A program made the translations under genes and the position numbers. From contig QGUH01000248.1 in the NCBI GenBank assembly GCA_003242355.1, positions 1 through 6,123 on the forward strand: a DNA stretch of 6,123 bases, given 5' to 3'. This DNA is from Pseudomonadota bacterium (GTDB lineage: Bacteria; Myxococcota_A; Polyangia; Polyangiales; Polyangiaceae). Under the pieces are notes generated by a model. That model saw nothing but the letters and a program-made list of their open reading frames with translations, was not told the origin of the DNA and did no database searches. Shown in pieces: positions 1 through 5,064 of this stretch; positions within the stretch are counted from its first letter, which is position 1, and every line of letters starts with the position of its first letter.

Positions 1-1
1 C

Positions 2-823
2 TGTTTGGTTGTTGGGCTTGGCGCGGGGCTTGGGGGGGCGCGGGGGGGCTTTCCCTTTGGGCTTTCGGGGGGCGGCGGCGTCGGCGCTCCCGGGCCGGCT
101 GAGCCCCCGAGCGTCGTCGAGGAATTGCCGGTGCTCCCGCTCGTTCCCCCTGCGCCGGCCATCGGCCGCGCGGCGCCCGCGCAGGGCGCCGCGATGGGGC
201 AGGGCGCCTTGCCTTCCGTGAGCGCCCCGCAGGTGCCGACCGATCCGACGGAGCGCCGGCGGGCTCTCGAGGTGCTCGCCGAACGGGTGCGCGGCTGCCA
301 GGCCTGCGGGCTCCACGCGGGCCGGACGCAGACGGTGTTCGCACGGGGAACGGGCAGCTCGGGCGTGTGTTTCGTGGGCGAGGGTCCGGGAGCCGAAGAA
401 GACGCTCAGGGCTTTCCGTTCGTCGGTCCCGCGGGGCAGCTCCTCGACCGCATGATCGCGGCCATGGGCCTCGCGCGCGACGAGGTGTACGTCTGCAACA
501 TCGTCAAGTGCCGGCCGCCCAAGAACAGGAAGCCGGAGCCGGCCGAGATGGAGGCGTGCCGCCCCTACCTGACGGAGCAGCTCGAGCTCATCGCGCCGCG
601 CGTCATCGTCGCGCTCGGCGCCACGGCCGTGCAGGGCTTGCTGGGAACTTCCGAGGGGATCACGCGCCTGCGTGGCACCTGGAAGCTGTACCGTGGGCGC
701 ATCCCCGTGATGCCGACGTTCCACCCCGCGTATCTGCTGCGCACGCCCGCCGCGAAGCGGGAAGTGTGGCACGACCTTCAGGCCGTGCTCCGCCACCTCG
801 GCTTGCCCGTGCCCACGCGGTGA
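2..823 (+). CDS. Family 4 uracil-DNA glycosylase, 5'-truncated by window edge
   Basis: This enzyme would remove uracil, arising from cytosine deamination or dUTP misincorporation, from DNA as the first step of base excision repair in the cytoplasm. Numbering from the TTG at 5, four cysteines sit where the [4Fe-4S] ligands of family 4 enzymes are found: C98 and C101 (CQAC), C169 (VKCRPP) and C185 (EACRPYL). The uracil-binding motif GEGPGAEED is at 125-133, followed by GFPFVGPAGQLLD, and the late HPAYLLR motif is at 240-246. The catalytic core covers about 84-268. Residues 1-83 are a low-complexity Gly/Pro/Ala linker, and the frame stays open to the window edge, so the real start is probably upstream; the TTG at 5 is only the first possible start visible. 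The gene stands alone on its strand and converges on the minus-strand gene ending at 1156. The family call is secure; the N-terminus is not. Confidence 0.93.
   Translation, partial: CLVVGLGAGLGGARGGFPFGLSGGGGVGAPGPAEPPSVVEELPVLPLVPPAPAIGRAAPAQGAAMGQGALPSVSAPQVPTDPTERRRALEVLAERVRGCQACGLHAGRTQTVFARGTGSSGVCFVGEGPGAEEDAQGFPFVGPAGQLLDRMIAAMGLARDEVYVCNIVKCRPPKNRKPEPAEMEACRPYLTEQLELIAPRVIVALGATAVQGLLGTSEGITRLRGTWKLYRGRIPVMPTFHPAYLLRTPAAKREVWHDLQAVLRHLGLPVPTR
25..72 (+). repeat. G-tract cluster with G-quadruplex potential
   Basis: Runs of 4, 7, 7 and 6 guanines occur at 25-28, 32-38, 42-48 and 67-72, within the Gly-rich linker code of the glycosylase. The first three runs are separated by 3-nt loops, which satisfies the usual G3+ quadruplex pattern on the coding strand. 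Such runs are also prone to polymerase slippage and sequencing indels, so the reading frame upstream of this point should be treated with care. Confidence 0.45.
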
Positions 824-831
824 GGAGAGGC

Positions 832-854
832 GGCGCGCTGGCACACCGCGCGCC
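832..854 (+). terminator. GC hairpin after the glycosylase stop codon
   Basis: A 7-bp perfect stem (GGCGCGC at 832-838 with GCGCGCC at 848-854) lies 8 nt after the TGA. Inside it, past a bulged T, GG/CC at 840-841 and 846-847 can close a CACA tetraloop. No T-run follows, so it would be a U-less terminator or an mRNA 3'-end stabiliser rather than a classical intrinsic terminator. The position favours a role at the end of the glycosylase transcript. Confidence 0.5.
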
Positions 855-925
855 CGTCCCCGTCACGTCGCGTGCGCCGTCGTGCTGACGAGCACGTGCG
901 TTTCGTGCGCGCGCCGTGGCTTCGG

Positions 926-1163
926 CCGACGAGCGCGCGGCATTTTCGAGCGCCGGATCCGCGCCGCGGCTCTCCGTGCGTGCGGTGCGCTGCTCCGGCC
1001 AGCGAGCGCGCGGCAAACCGCCGTGTCGTTACGGTTTGCTGCGCTCAGAGAGCGCGGCAAACCGTCGTGTCGCTACAGGCTGCTGCGGTCAGAGAGCACA
1101 CGGCAATTCACAAGGGTTGCCGCGGCCAGCGAGCGCGCGGCGATCCGTCGCGTCGCTACAGGC
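926..1163. repeat. Decayed tandem repeats, 37-46 bp period, in convergent intergenic region
   Basis: Units begin at about 999, 1045, 1089 and 1126, each starting with a form of CCAGCGAGCGCGCGGC or TCAGAGAGC(GC)GGC; a poorer copy of the unit start is at 926-942. Units 2 and 4 share a 19-nt block (1062-1080 and 1145-1163) that differs at one base and ends in GTCGCTACAGGC. The last unit extends into the 3' end of the barrel gene, covering its stop codon and its last two sense codons. The units carry self-complementary parts (see hairpins). No coding sequence is evident in 824-1155; open frames there are GC-driven. Confidence 0.6.
1008..1065 (+). terminator. Two overlapping, mutually exclusive hairpins in the tandem repeats
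   Basis: The segment GCAAACCG occurs at 1013-1020 and 1057-1064, and its reverse complement CGGTTTGC lies between them at 1032-1039. Left pairing: 1008-1020 with 1032-1044, 13 bp including one G-T, 11-nt loop. Right pairing: 1031-1044 with 1052-1065, 14 bp including one G-T, 7-nt loop. Both use the same central strand, so only one can form at a time. A third, weaker hairpin lies at 1101-1122 (9 bp with two T-G pairs, loop ACAA). The G-T pairs are tolerated in plus-strand RNA but become A-C mismatches in minus-strand RNA, so folding favours the glycosylase-side transcript. There is no U-tract. Confidence 0.45.
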
Positions 1164-2991
1164 CGAAATTCAGGCCGAGCGACGGCTCGATCACCGCGCC
1201 GCTCGAGCCGAGCATGTACATCAGGTTCACGTTGAGCTGGAGCGCCGCGGACCGGCCCAGGCCGAGCATCGCGCCACCGCCAGCGGTGATGAACCCGCGG
1301 CCGAGCTTCTTCCAGGCGTCGAGGTCTGTGCGCGGATCGGCGGTCGGCGGAGCCAGATCGATCGCCTCGTCCTCGCGGATCGTCCCGTTGGCGCACGCCG
1401 CGTAGTTGTTCCCTTTCTGGGGATCCGGATCCACGACGCCGCAGTCCACGACCGGCACGACGACCTTCGCGTCGACTTGGGCGAGCCCACCGCCGGCGTG
1501 CACGTAGAAGCGCAGCCCCTGCGAGCCCAGGCCGCGACCGAACAAGTACGTGGCGCGGACCTCCGCATGGTACGGGAGAAAGGATTCGCCTTCCTCGTAG
1601 ACGGTGCTTTCCCACTCGCCTCGGGATTCGTTCCACACGTATTCCATGTCGCGGTTCGCCGGCGGTCCGCCGCGAAACGCGTAGCCCAGGCGCACACCCG
1701 CCATGAGGTTCGACGAGAACGCTCGATCGTAGCTCAACAAGACGCGGGTCGTGCCGAGCGCGGTTCCCGAGCCGATGTTGACGCCGGGGTAGGGGTGGTC
1801 GACGAACGCGTCCGTCGTGCTTCCCGCGTAGTAACAGGAGAAGGACTGAGACGCCTGGCCTTCCGGCGAGCATACGTCGTTGGCCGAGACGAACGCGACG
1901 TCCTGCGCCACGTGCAGGCCGATCCAGTTCTTCTTGTACGGGCCTGCCTCTGCCGGGCCGTCGGGATCGATGGCACACTTGCCGTTCACGCACGAGCCCA
2001 CCGGGCAATCCGAGCTCGTTTCGCAGCTCGGCGCCGTTTCGCACGTGCCGTCGATGCAGAGCAGGCCGGCCTTGCATTGACTCGAGTTGTCGCAGGCGCC
2101 GCCCCAATCCACGTTGCCGCCCGAGGGCTTGCCCGAATCACAGCCCGGGAAGTCGGGCGGGCACTCTTCCTTGGCCGGGCAGCGCTCGGGGGGCGGCTCG
2201 CCGTCGAAGGCGGGCGGATCGGCAGCGCTCTGCTCGACCAACACGAACTCGACCGGCTGGGCCTTGCTGCCCCACTCGCCGACCGCGACGCCGGACGCAT
2301 CCTTGGCGCGGACGTACACCCTGAAGCTCCCCTGGATCTGGGTGGCTTCGCACGGGATCGTGGCGCGGAACGCGTCCCCCTTCTTGGTCATGCGCAGCGT
2401 CTTCCACGTATCGCTGCCGAAGCTCTGATACCGGAGCTCCATCGAGGTGGCTTCTTCGTCCGTTCGACACTCGACGGGGATCGGACGGCGCGTCTCGATC
2501 TCCGGCACGTCGGGCGTGCAGAAGAGGCCTTCGCCCGACGGGACCGCGGCGACGTCCTCCGGCTCCGCCGGCACTTGGGCGGGAGGGGGAGCCGCAGGGG
2601 TCACGGGGCCCGATCCGGCCACTTCGTTGAATGCGGCCTGTGTTTCGGCGGTGGCGAGCGCCGCATCGAGTCGCACGTTCGGATCGAGCGCGAGCGCAGA
2701 CTGGAATGCTTCCTTCGCTCCGGAGATGTCGTTGCGCCCGCTGCCGCGAATGATGCCGACGTACATCCATGCGCGCGCCAGCGTTTGCGGACTGCACTTG
2801 TCCTCGCAGGCCCGGACCGTTCCGAGGAGCACGCCCTCGGCCTTGTCGAAGTCGGTCGCGAGATAGTGCATGTTCACTGCCTCGTCGATCTTCTTGTTGG
2901 CCGACGTGTCTCGCGTGTATTGGGCCAGAGCGGCGGGGGCAATCAGGAGGGCCCAAGCCAGGGCGAGCGAGGAGAGGAAGGATGAATGCAC
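1156..2991 (-). CDS. Composite secreted protein: TPR-like, beta-sandwich, Cys-rich, C-terminal outer-membrane barrel
   Basis: The product is a 611-residue envelope protein of no named function. The GTG start at 2991 is chosen because GGAG lies 8 nt upstream and the protein then begins with a clean signal peptide (hydrophobic 8-22, cleavage after A23 in ALA-Q). Residues 32-125 are helical and TPR-like, with a typical ALALDPN turn. Residues 126-150 are a Pro/Ala linker. Residues 155-253 look like a beta-sandwich, with FRVYVRAKDASG and cysteines at 158, 175 and 214. Residues 271-339 hold 11 cysteines, including two tandem modules of pattern C-x5-C-x4/5-C-x4-C (300-317 and 323-339). From 355 on, alternating beta-strands (NWIGLHVAQDVAF, MAGVRLGYAF, LRFYVHAGGGLAQ, LNVNLMYML) indicate an OmpW/OprF-like eight-strand barrel. 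The chain ends LNF-GL rather than at the aromatic residue. It lies 73 bp downstream of the two lipoprotein genes, probably in their operon. The modular layout is clear; the function is unknown. Confidence 0.85.
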   Translation of the reverse strand: MHSSFLSSLALAWALLIAPAALAQYTRDTSANKKIDEAVNMHYLATDFDKAEGVLLGTVRACEDKCSPQTLARAWMYVGIIRGSGRNDISGAKEAFQSALALDPNVRLDAALATAETQAAFNEVAGSGPVTPAAPPPAQVPAEPEDVAAVPSGEGLFCTPDVPEIETRRPIPVECRTDEEATSMELRYQSFGSDTWKTLRMTKKGDAFRATIPCEATQIQGSFRVYVRAKDASGVAVGEWGSKAQPVEFVLVEQSAADPPAFDGEPPPERCPAKEECPPDFPGCDSGKPSGGNVDWGGACDNSSQCKAGLLCIDGTCETAPSCETSSDCPVGSCVNGKCAIDPDGPAEAGPYKKNWIGLHVAQDVAFVSANDVCSPEGQASQSFSCYYAGSTTDAFVDHPYPGVNIGSGTALGTTRVLLSYDRAFSSNLMAGVRLGYAFRGGPPANRDMEYVWNESRGEWESTVYEEGESFLPYHAEVRATYLFGRGLGSQGLRFYVHAGGGLAQVDAKVVVPVVDCGVVDPDPQKGNNYAACANGTIREDEAIDLAPPTADPRTDLDAWKKLGRGFITAGGGAMLGLGRSAALQLNVNLMYMLGSSGAVIEPSLGLNFGL

Positions 2992-2999
2992 GGGCGGGT

Positions 3000-3003
3000 C
3001 TCC
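3000..3003 (-). promoter_or_regulatory. Ribosome binding site that fixes the GTG start of the barrel gene
   Basis: On the minus strand GGAG is followed by an 8-nt spacer and GTG at 2991. This decides the start. The frame stays open up to 3285, but that extension would overlap the upstream lipoprotein gene and would put the signal peptide about 100 residues inside the protein. Confidence 0.75.
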
Positions 3004-3060
3004 GGGATTTTCCGTCACGTGGCGCACGGACGTCTGCCGACATGCCACCGAGCGCGGCCC

Positions 3061-3068
3061 GACGTCAA
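3061..3068 (-). promoter_or_regulatory. TTGACGTC octamer upstream of the barrel gene
   Basis: This minus-strand octamer is identical to those at the -35 positions of lexA (4552-4559) and of the lipoprotein operon (3855-3862). It overlaps the TGA stop of the upstream lipoprotein gene. Eighteen bases downstream stands only a poor -10 (CATGTC), so an internal promoter for the barrel gene is possible but weak. It could instead be a regulator site or chance. Confidence 0.35.
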
Positions 3069-3469
3069 CGGGCCGTGCGGCTTGCGGGGCCGATCGCGTC
3101 GCGCGCCATGCCCGCATCCGGCGCGTTGCCGAGCCCGTGAGCAGTGGGCTCGGACCCGGGTGACGCGAGTCGGGCGCAGTATCCCGCGGGCGAAAGCAAG
3201 AGTGCGGCCCGAGCCAGCGGTTCCGCGCGGTCGAGATGGGCGCGAGCCTTGGGGCCGGAGCCTTGTCCCAGCTCGAGCGCCGCAAACGCGAGCTGGCTGC
3301 GCGCCTTGGCGAGCTCGCGGGGTGCGCAGTGCAGTGCGCCGTTGCGCTCCGCTTCGAGCACCATGGCGTCGAGCGCAGCGAGCCGAGCCCGAAGCGCCTC
3401 CGTTTGGACGCATCCGGTGCCCGCCATCGCGACCACGAGGAGCACGAGGGCGCGGCAATTACGGCTCAT
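3065..3469 (-). CDS. Small helical envelope lipoprotein with CAPREL motif
   Basis: A 134-residue probable lipoprotein. The N-terminus MSRNCR is followed by a hydrophobic stretch (8-17) and AGTGC, making C20 the likely lipidated residue; the lipobox is imperfect because -3 is Gly rather than Leu. Residues 25-94 are helical and resemble DUF4398-type lipoproteins, with ERNGALHCAPRELAKA at 41-56 and AEPLARAALLLSP at 82-94. C48 and C98 could form a disulfide. From about 102 on the tail is low-complexity with no recognised domain. The start ATG overlaps the stop of the upstream paralogue as ATGA, and no good ribosome binding site precedes it, so translational coupling is likely. In myxobacteria similar segments are, as I recall, found N-terminal to OmpA peptidoglycan-binding domains; none is present here. 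The role is inferred to be envelope-structural. Confidence 0.8.
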   Translation of the reverse strand: MSRNCRALVLLVVAMAGTGCVQTEALRARLAALDAMVLEAERNGALHCAPRELAKARSQLAFAALELGQGSGPKARAHLDRAEPLARAALLLSPAGYCARLASPGSEPTAHGLGNAPDAGMARDAIGPASRTAR

Positions 3470-3795
3470 CGGCCGGCACCCGTGCGCGCACGCGAAAGGG
3501 CCAGCGCGCGTTCTGCGTAGCCGATCGCGATTTGAGACAACCGCTCGGCATCCCCGTAATCGGCTTCGGCCGCTTCGAGGCGCGCCTTGGCGAGGTGCTC
3601 CTCGGCCATCGTGAACTCGTAGGGCGCGTGCTTCGCCGCCCCGTGCGCTCGGGCCTCCTCGAGCTTCCGTTCAGCGCGCAGTGTTTCAACACCTGCGAAC
3701 ACGGACCCACAGCCCGCGAGCAGTGACGCGCTCAGAGCCACCGCCACCCCACGAGGCAGCACGAAGCGCGACACGAGACGGCGTGGAGACGGCAC
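3466..3795 (-). CDS. DUF4398-like small lipoprotein, first gene of envelope operon
   Basis: A 109-residue lipoprotein by the chosen start. The n-region is Arg-rich (PSPRRLVSR), the hydrophobic core spans 17-26, and a perfect lipobox LAGC at 26-29 makes C29 the lipidated residue. Residues 36-101 are almost wholly helical and match the DUF4398 style, with KHAPYEFTMAEEHLAKA at 55-71. It is paralogous to the next gene: both have an AP-x-E-(F/L) turn followed by a helix with a repeating A-x3-L-A pattern. The GTG at 3795 is preferred because GGAAAG lies 6 nt upstream and a promoter fits before it. A TTG at 3834 would add 13 residues, but it lies inside the predicted -10. Stop and next start overlap as ATGA. 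The molecular function is unknown; an envelope or cell-wall role is inferred. Confidence 0.82.
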   Translation of the reverse strand: MPSPRRLVSRFVLPRGVAVALSASLLAGCGSVFAGVETLRAERKLEEARAHGAAKHAPYEFTMAEEHLAKARLEAAEADYGDAERLSQIAIGYAERALALSRARTGAGR

Positions 3796-3801
3796 GGAGA
3801 A

Positions 3802-3807
3802 CTTTCC
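3802..3807 (-). promoter_or_regulatory. Ribosome binding site deciding the GTG start at 3795
   Basis: Minus-strand GGAAAG stands 6 nt before GTG at 3795. The alternative TTG at 3834 has no comparable site. With the predicted transcription start near 3826, the leader would be about 30 nt and contain this site. Confidence 0.55.
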
Positions 3808-3832
3808 GGCGACGCGGCAGCCGGGCCCGGCC

Positions 3833-3862
3833 AAGCTACCAACGGCCTGTGTTCGACGTCAA
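3833..3862 (-). promoter_or_regulatory. Candidate sigma70-type promoter of the lipoprotein operon
   Basis: On the minus strand -35 TTGACG (3862-3857) is followed by an 18-bp spacer and -10 TAGCTT (3838-3833). The -35 matches the consensus at 5 of 6 positions and the -10 at 3 of 6. It lies between the lexA stop and the first lipoprotein start, so the cluster can be transcribed separately from lexA. The first part, TTGACGTC followed by AACAC, resembles the lexA promoter, suggesting common control. Confidence 0.5.
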
Positions 3863-3876
3863 CCGCGCGAGCGCGC

Positions 3877-4521
3877 TCACAAGCGCCGATAAACGCCGAT
3901 CACCTTTCCGAGCAGCATCGTCGATCGGAAGTCCGATGCGCGGACCAGGATGGGCGCCATTTGCGAGTTCGCCGGTTGGAAGCGAACGTAGTCGCGCTCC
4001 GGGTAGTAGTACTTCACCGTCGCTTCGTCGCCGATGAGGGCGACGACGATGTCCCCCCGCTCGGCGGTCGACTGCTTCTTCACGAAGATGTAGTCGCCGC
4101 TCAAGATACCGGCTTCGATCATCGAGTCGCCGGTCACGCGCAGACCGAAGACGTCGCGGCCACCGCGCACCATCATGCGATCGACGCGCAGCGTGTCGAT
4201 CACGTTCTCTTCGGCGAAGAGCGGAAGCCCGGCGGCAACACGGCCGAGCACGCGGACGTCGACCAAGTCTTCGCCTTCGTTGGCGGGTCGGGGCGCGGAC
4301 GGCACGGCATCGTCGACGAGCTTGAGCGCGCGGCTCTTCATGTCTTCGCGACGCAGGTACCCTTTGCGCTCGAGCGCGCGCAGATGATCGTTCACCCCGT
4401 TGGTCGACTTGATGCCCATGTACTCGCCGATCTCGCGCAACGTCGGCGGGTAGCCGCGCTCTTCGATCGACTTGCGGATGAACTCCAGCGTCTGCTCTTG
4501 GCGCTTGGTCAAGCCCTGCAT
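3877..4521 (-). CDS. lexA: LexA, SOS-response repressor and self-cleaving serine protease
   Basis: LexA represses DNA-damage genes and cleaves itself when stimulated by RecA filaments. The protein has 214 residues, typical for the family. The N-terminal winged helix-turn-helix covers about 1-68: LTKRQEQTLEFI at 4-15, GYPPTLREIGEYMGI at 23-37 and the recognition segment STNGVNDHLRALERKGYL at 39-56. A short linker (about 72-86) leads to the S24-type peptidase domain. The cleavage bond is A97-G98 (VAAGLP), the catalytic serine is S133 in GDSM, and the catalytic lysine is K170 in ATVKYY, 37 residues later as in E. coli (S119/K156). All catalytic elements are intact. The ATG at 4521 aligns with the known N-terminus (MKALTARQ in E. 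coli). The frame is open upstream to 5067, but it crosses the promoter and an AT-rich intergenic stretch and is not coding. The gene lies upstream of the lipoprotein operon on the same strand. Confidence 0.97.
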   Translation of the reverse strand: MQGLTKRQEQTLEFIRKSIEERGYPPTLREIGEYMGIKSTNGVNDHLRALERKGYLRREDMKSRALKLVDDAVPSAPRPANEGEDLVDVRVLGRVAAGLPLFAEENVIDTLRVDRMMVRGGRDVFGLRVTGDSMIEAGILSGDYIFVKKQSTAERGDIVVALIGDEATVKYYYPERDYVRFQPANSQMAPILVRASDFRSTMLLGKVIGVYRRL

Positions 4522-4530
4522 GGCCTGCAC

Positions 4531-4559
4531 AGGATACTGAACGGGTGTTAGGACGTCAA
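4531..4559 (-). promoter_or_regulatory. lexA promoter, predicted near-leaderless
   Basis: On the minus strand -35 TTGACG (4559-4554), a 17-bp spacer and -10 TATCCT (4536-4531) form a good sigma70-type promoter: 5/6 and 4/6 consensus matches with optimal spacing. The -10 ends only 9 nt before the ATG at 4521, so transcription should start within about 4 nt of the ATG, or on it. No Shine-Dalgarno sequence could then be present, and translation would be leaderless or nearly so. Confidence 0.7.
4536..4552 (-). promoter_or_regulatory. Candidate LexA operator in the lexA promoter spacer
   Basis: The minus strand reads CCTAACACCCGTTCAGT. It contains the half-site GTTCAG and, on the other side, CTAAC, giving an imperfect inverted repeat (plus strand CTGAAC...GTTAG). 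It agrees at 14 of 17 positions with the Myxococcus xanthus LexA-box consensus as I recall it (CTRHAMRYBYGTTCAGS). It fills the space between -35 and -10, where a bound repressor would exclude RNA polymerase, so autoregulation is likely. No E. coli-type CTGT-N8-ACAG box was seen. Confidence 0.6.
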
Positions 4560-4946
4560 ATTCCGCTGTGCCTGCGTGCTGATGGTTCGGTAATTTCAAT
4601 GATTTCCGGTATTTAGTGGGGAAACTGCTCGGTGCCCGCGGGGTTCTGGCCGGCGTGCAGGCCGTTCTGAGCGCTTCCAGGCGCGCCCTCGTCGCAGCGC
4701 GCCGATCCGGATGTTGCCGTCGCTCACTCGAGTCTTCATACGCGTGTGCGTCGAGCAGGGCGCGAGTGTGCACCGCGCGCATTCGAAAAGGGCGCTGGGG
4801 TGGGCGACGGACTCGGAGCTCGCGTTCGTGGACGTCGTGTGCTGCACGTTCGCGCTTCGTGATCGGCGAGCGGTGCGCGTCGAGCTTGGGTGGTGCGCTG
4901 CACGCGTGGCACGACGCCGGTGTGCGTTGCGGGCGTCGAGAGCACG

Positions 4947-4999
4947 ACGTGAGCTCGTTCGGGGCGCGCAGGCGTGCACCGAGTCGCTTCACGAAGCTC
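4947..4999 (-). pseudogene. Decayed duplicate of the 3' end of the CNB gene
   Basis: This segment resembles 5113-5168, inside the CNB gene. Both begin ACGTGAGC, share the block GGCGCGCAGGCG, then CCGAG and GCTTCACGAA, with a few small gaps between; most aligned bases are identical. Read on the minus strand it gives FVKRLGARLRAPNELT, against FVKLLGARLRATNDKLT in the intact gene. No similarity was seen on the 5' side, so only about 18 codons of the gene's end remain. The likely origin is a local duplication followed by deletion, leaving a non-functional relic. Confidence 0.6.
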
Positions 5000-5020
5000 G
5001 GGCACGCCGTGCCTCCCTCA

Positions 5021-5064
5021 CTCGGTGCGTCGAGCCGACGCACCGGGGATCGGAGTTTCCCCGG
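5021..5064 (-). terminator. Strong hairpins downstream of the CNB gene
   Basis: The sequence 5021-5032 pairs with 5036-5047 around an AGC loop: 12 bp with one T-G pair, including 10 perfect pairs. Next to it, CCGGGGA at 5043-5049 pairs with TCCCCGG at 5058-5064. The two share 5043-5047, so they compete. They lie 23-66 nt after the CNB stop codon at 5087 in the direction of transcription. No T-run follows, so they suggest a U-less terminator or 3'-end structure. A small hairpin (GGCAC/GTGCC) is further on at 5001-5013. Confidence 0.5.

Noticed and set aside
997..1163. CRISPR array
   Set aside because: Repeat units differ in length and sequence, there are no unique spacers, and no cas genes are present. 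The structure is a decayed tandem hairpin repeat.
916..2985. A 689-codon plus-strand open frame opposite the barrel gene
   Set aside because: It is the antisense shadow of the composite barrel gene in GC-rich DNA: Arg/Ala/Val-rich, no domain, no signal, and it runs through the intergenic repeats. The minus-strand frame has a signal peptide, a ribosome binding site and clear domains.
2992..3285. N-terminal extension of the barrel protein to 3285
   Set aside because: It would overlap the upstream lipoprotein gene by more than 200 bp and bury a good signal peptide inside the chain. The GTG at 2991 has a well-placed GGAG.
3796..3834. TTG start at 3834 for the first lipoprotein
   Set aside because: It lies in the predicted -10 element, has no ribosome binding site, and puts 13 extra residues before an already complete lipoprotein signal peptide.
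4522..4600. E. coli-type SOS box upstream of lexA
   Set aside because: No CTGT-N8-ACAG sequence is present; the only candidate is of the GTTCAG type in the promoter spacer.
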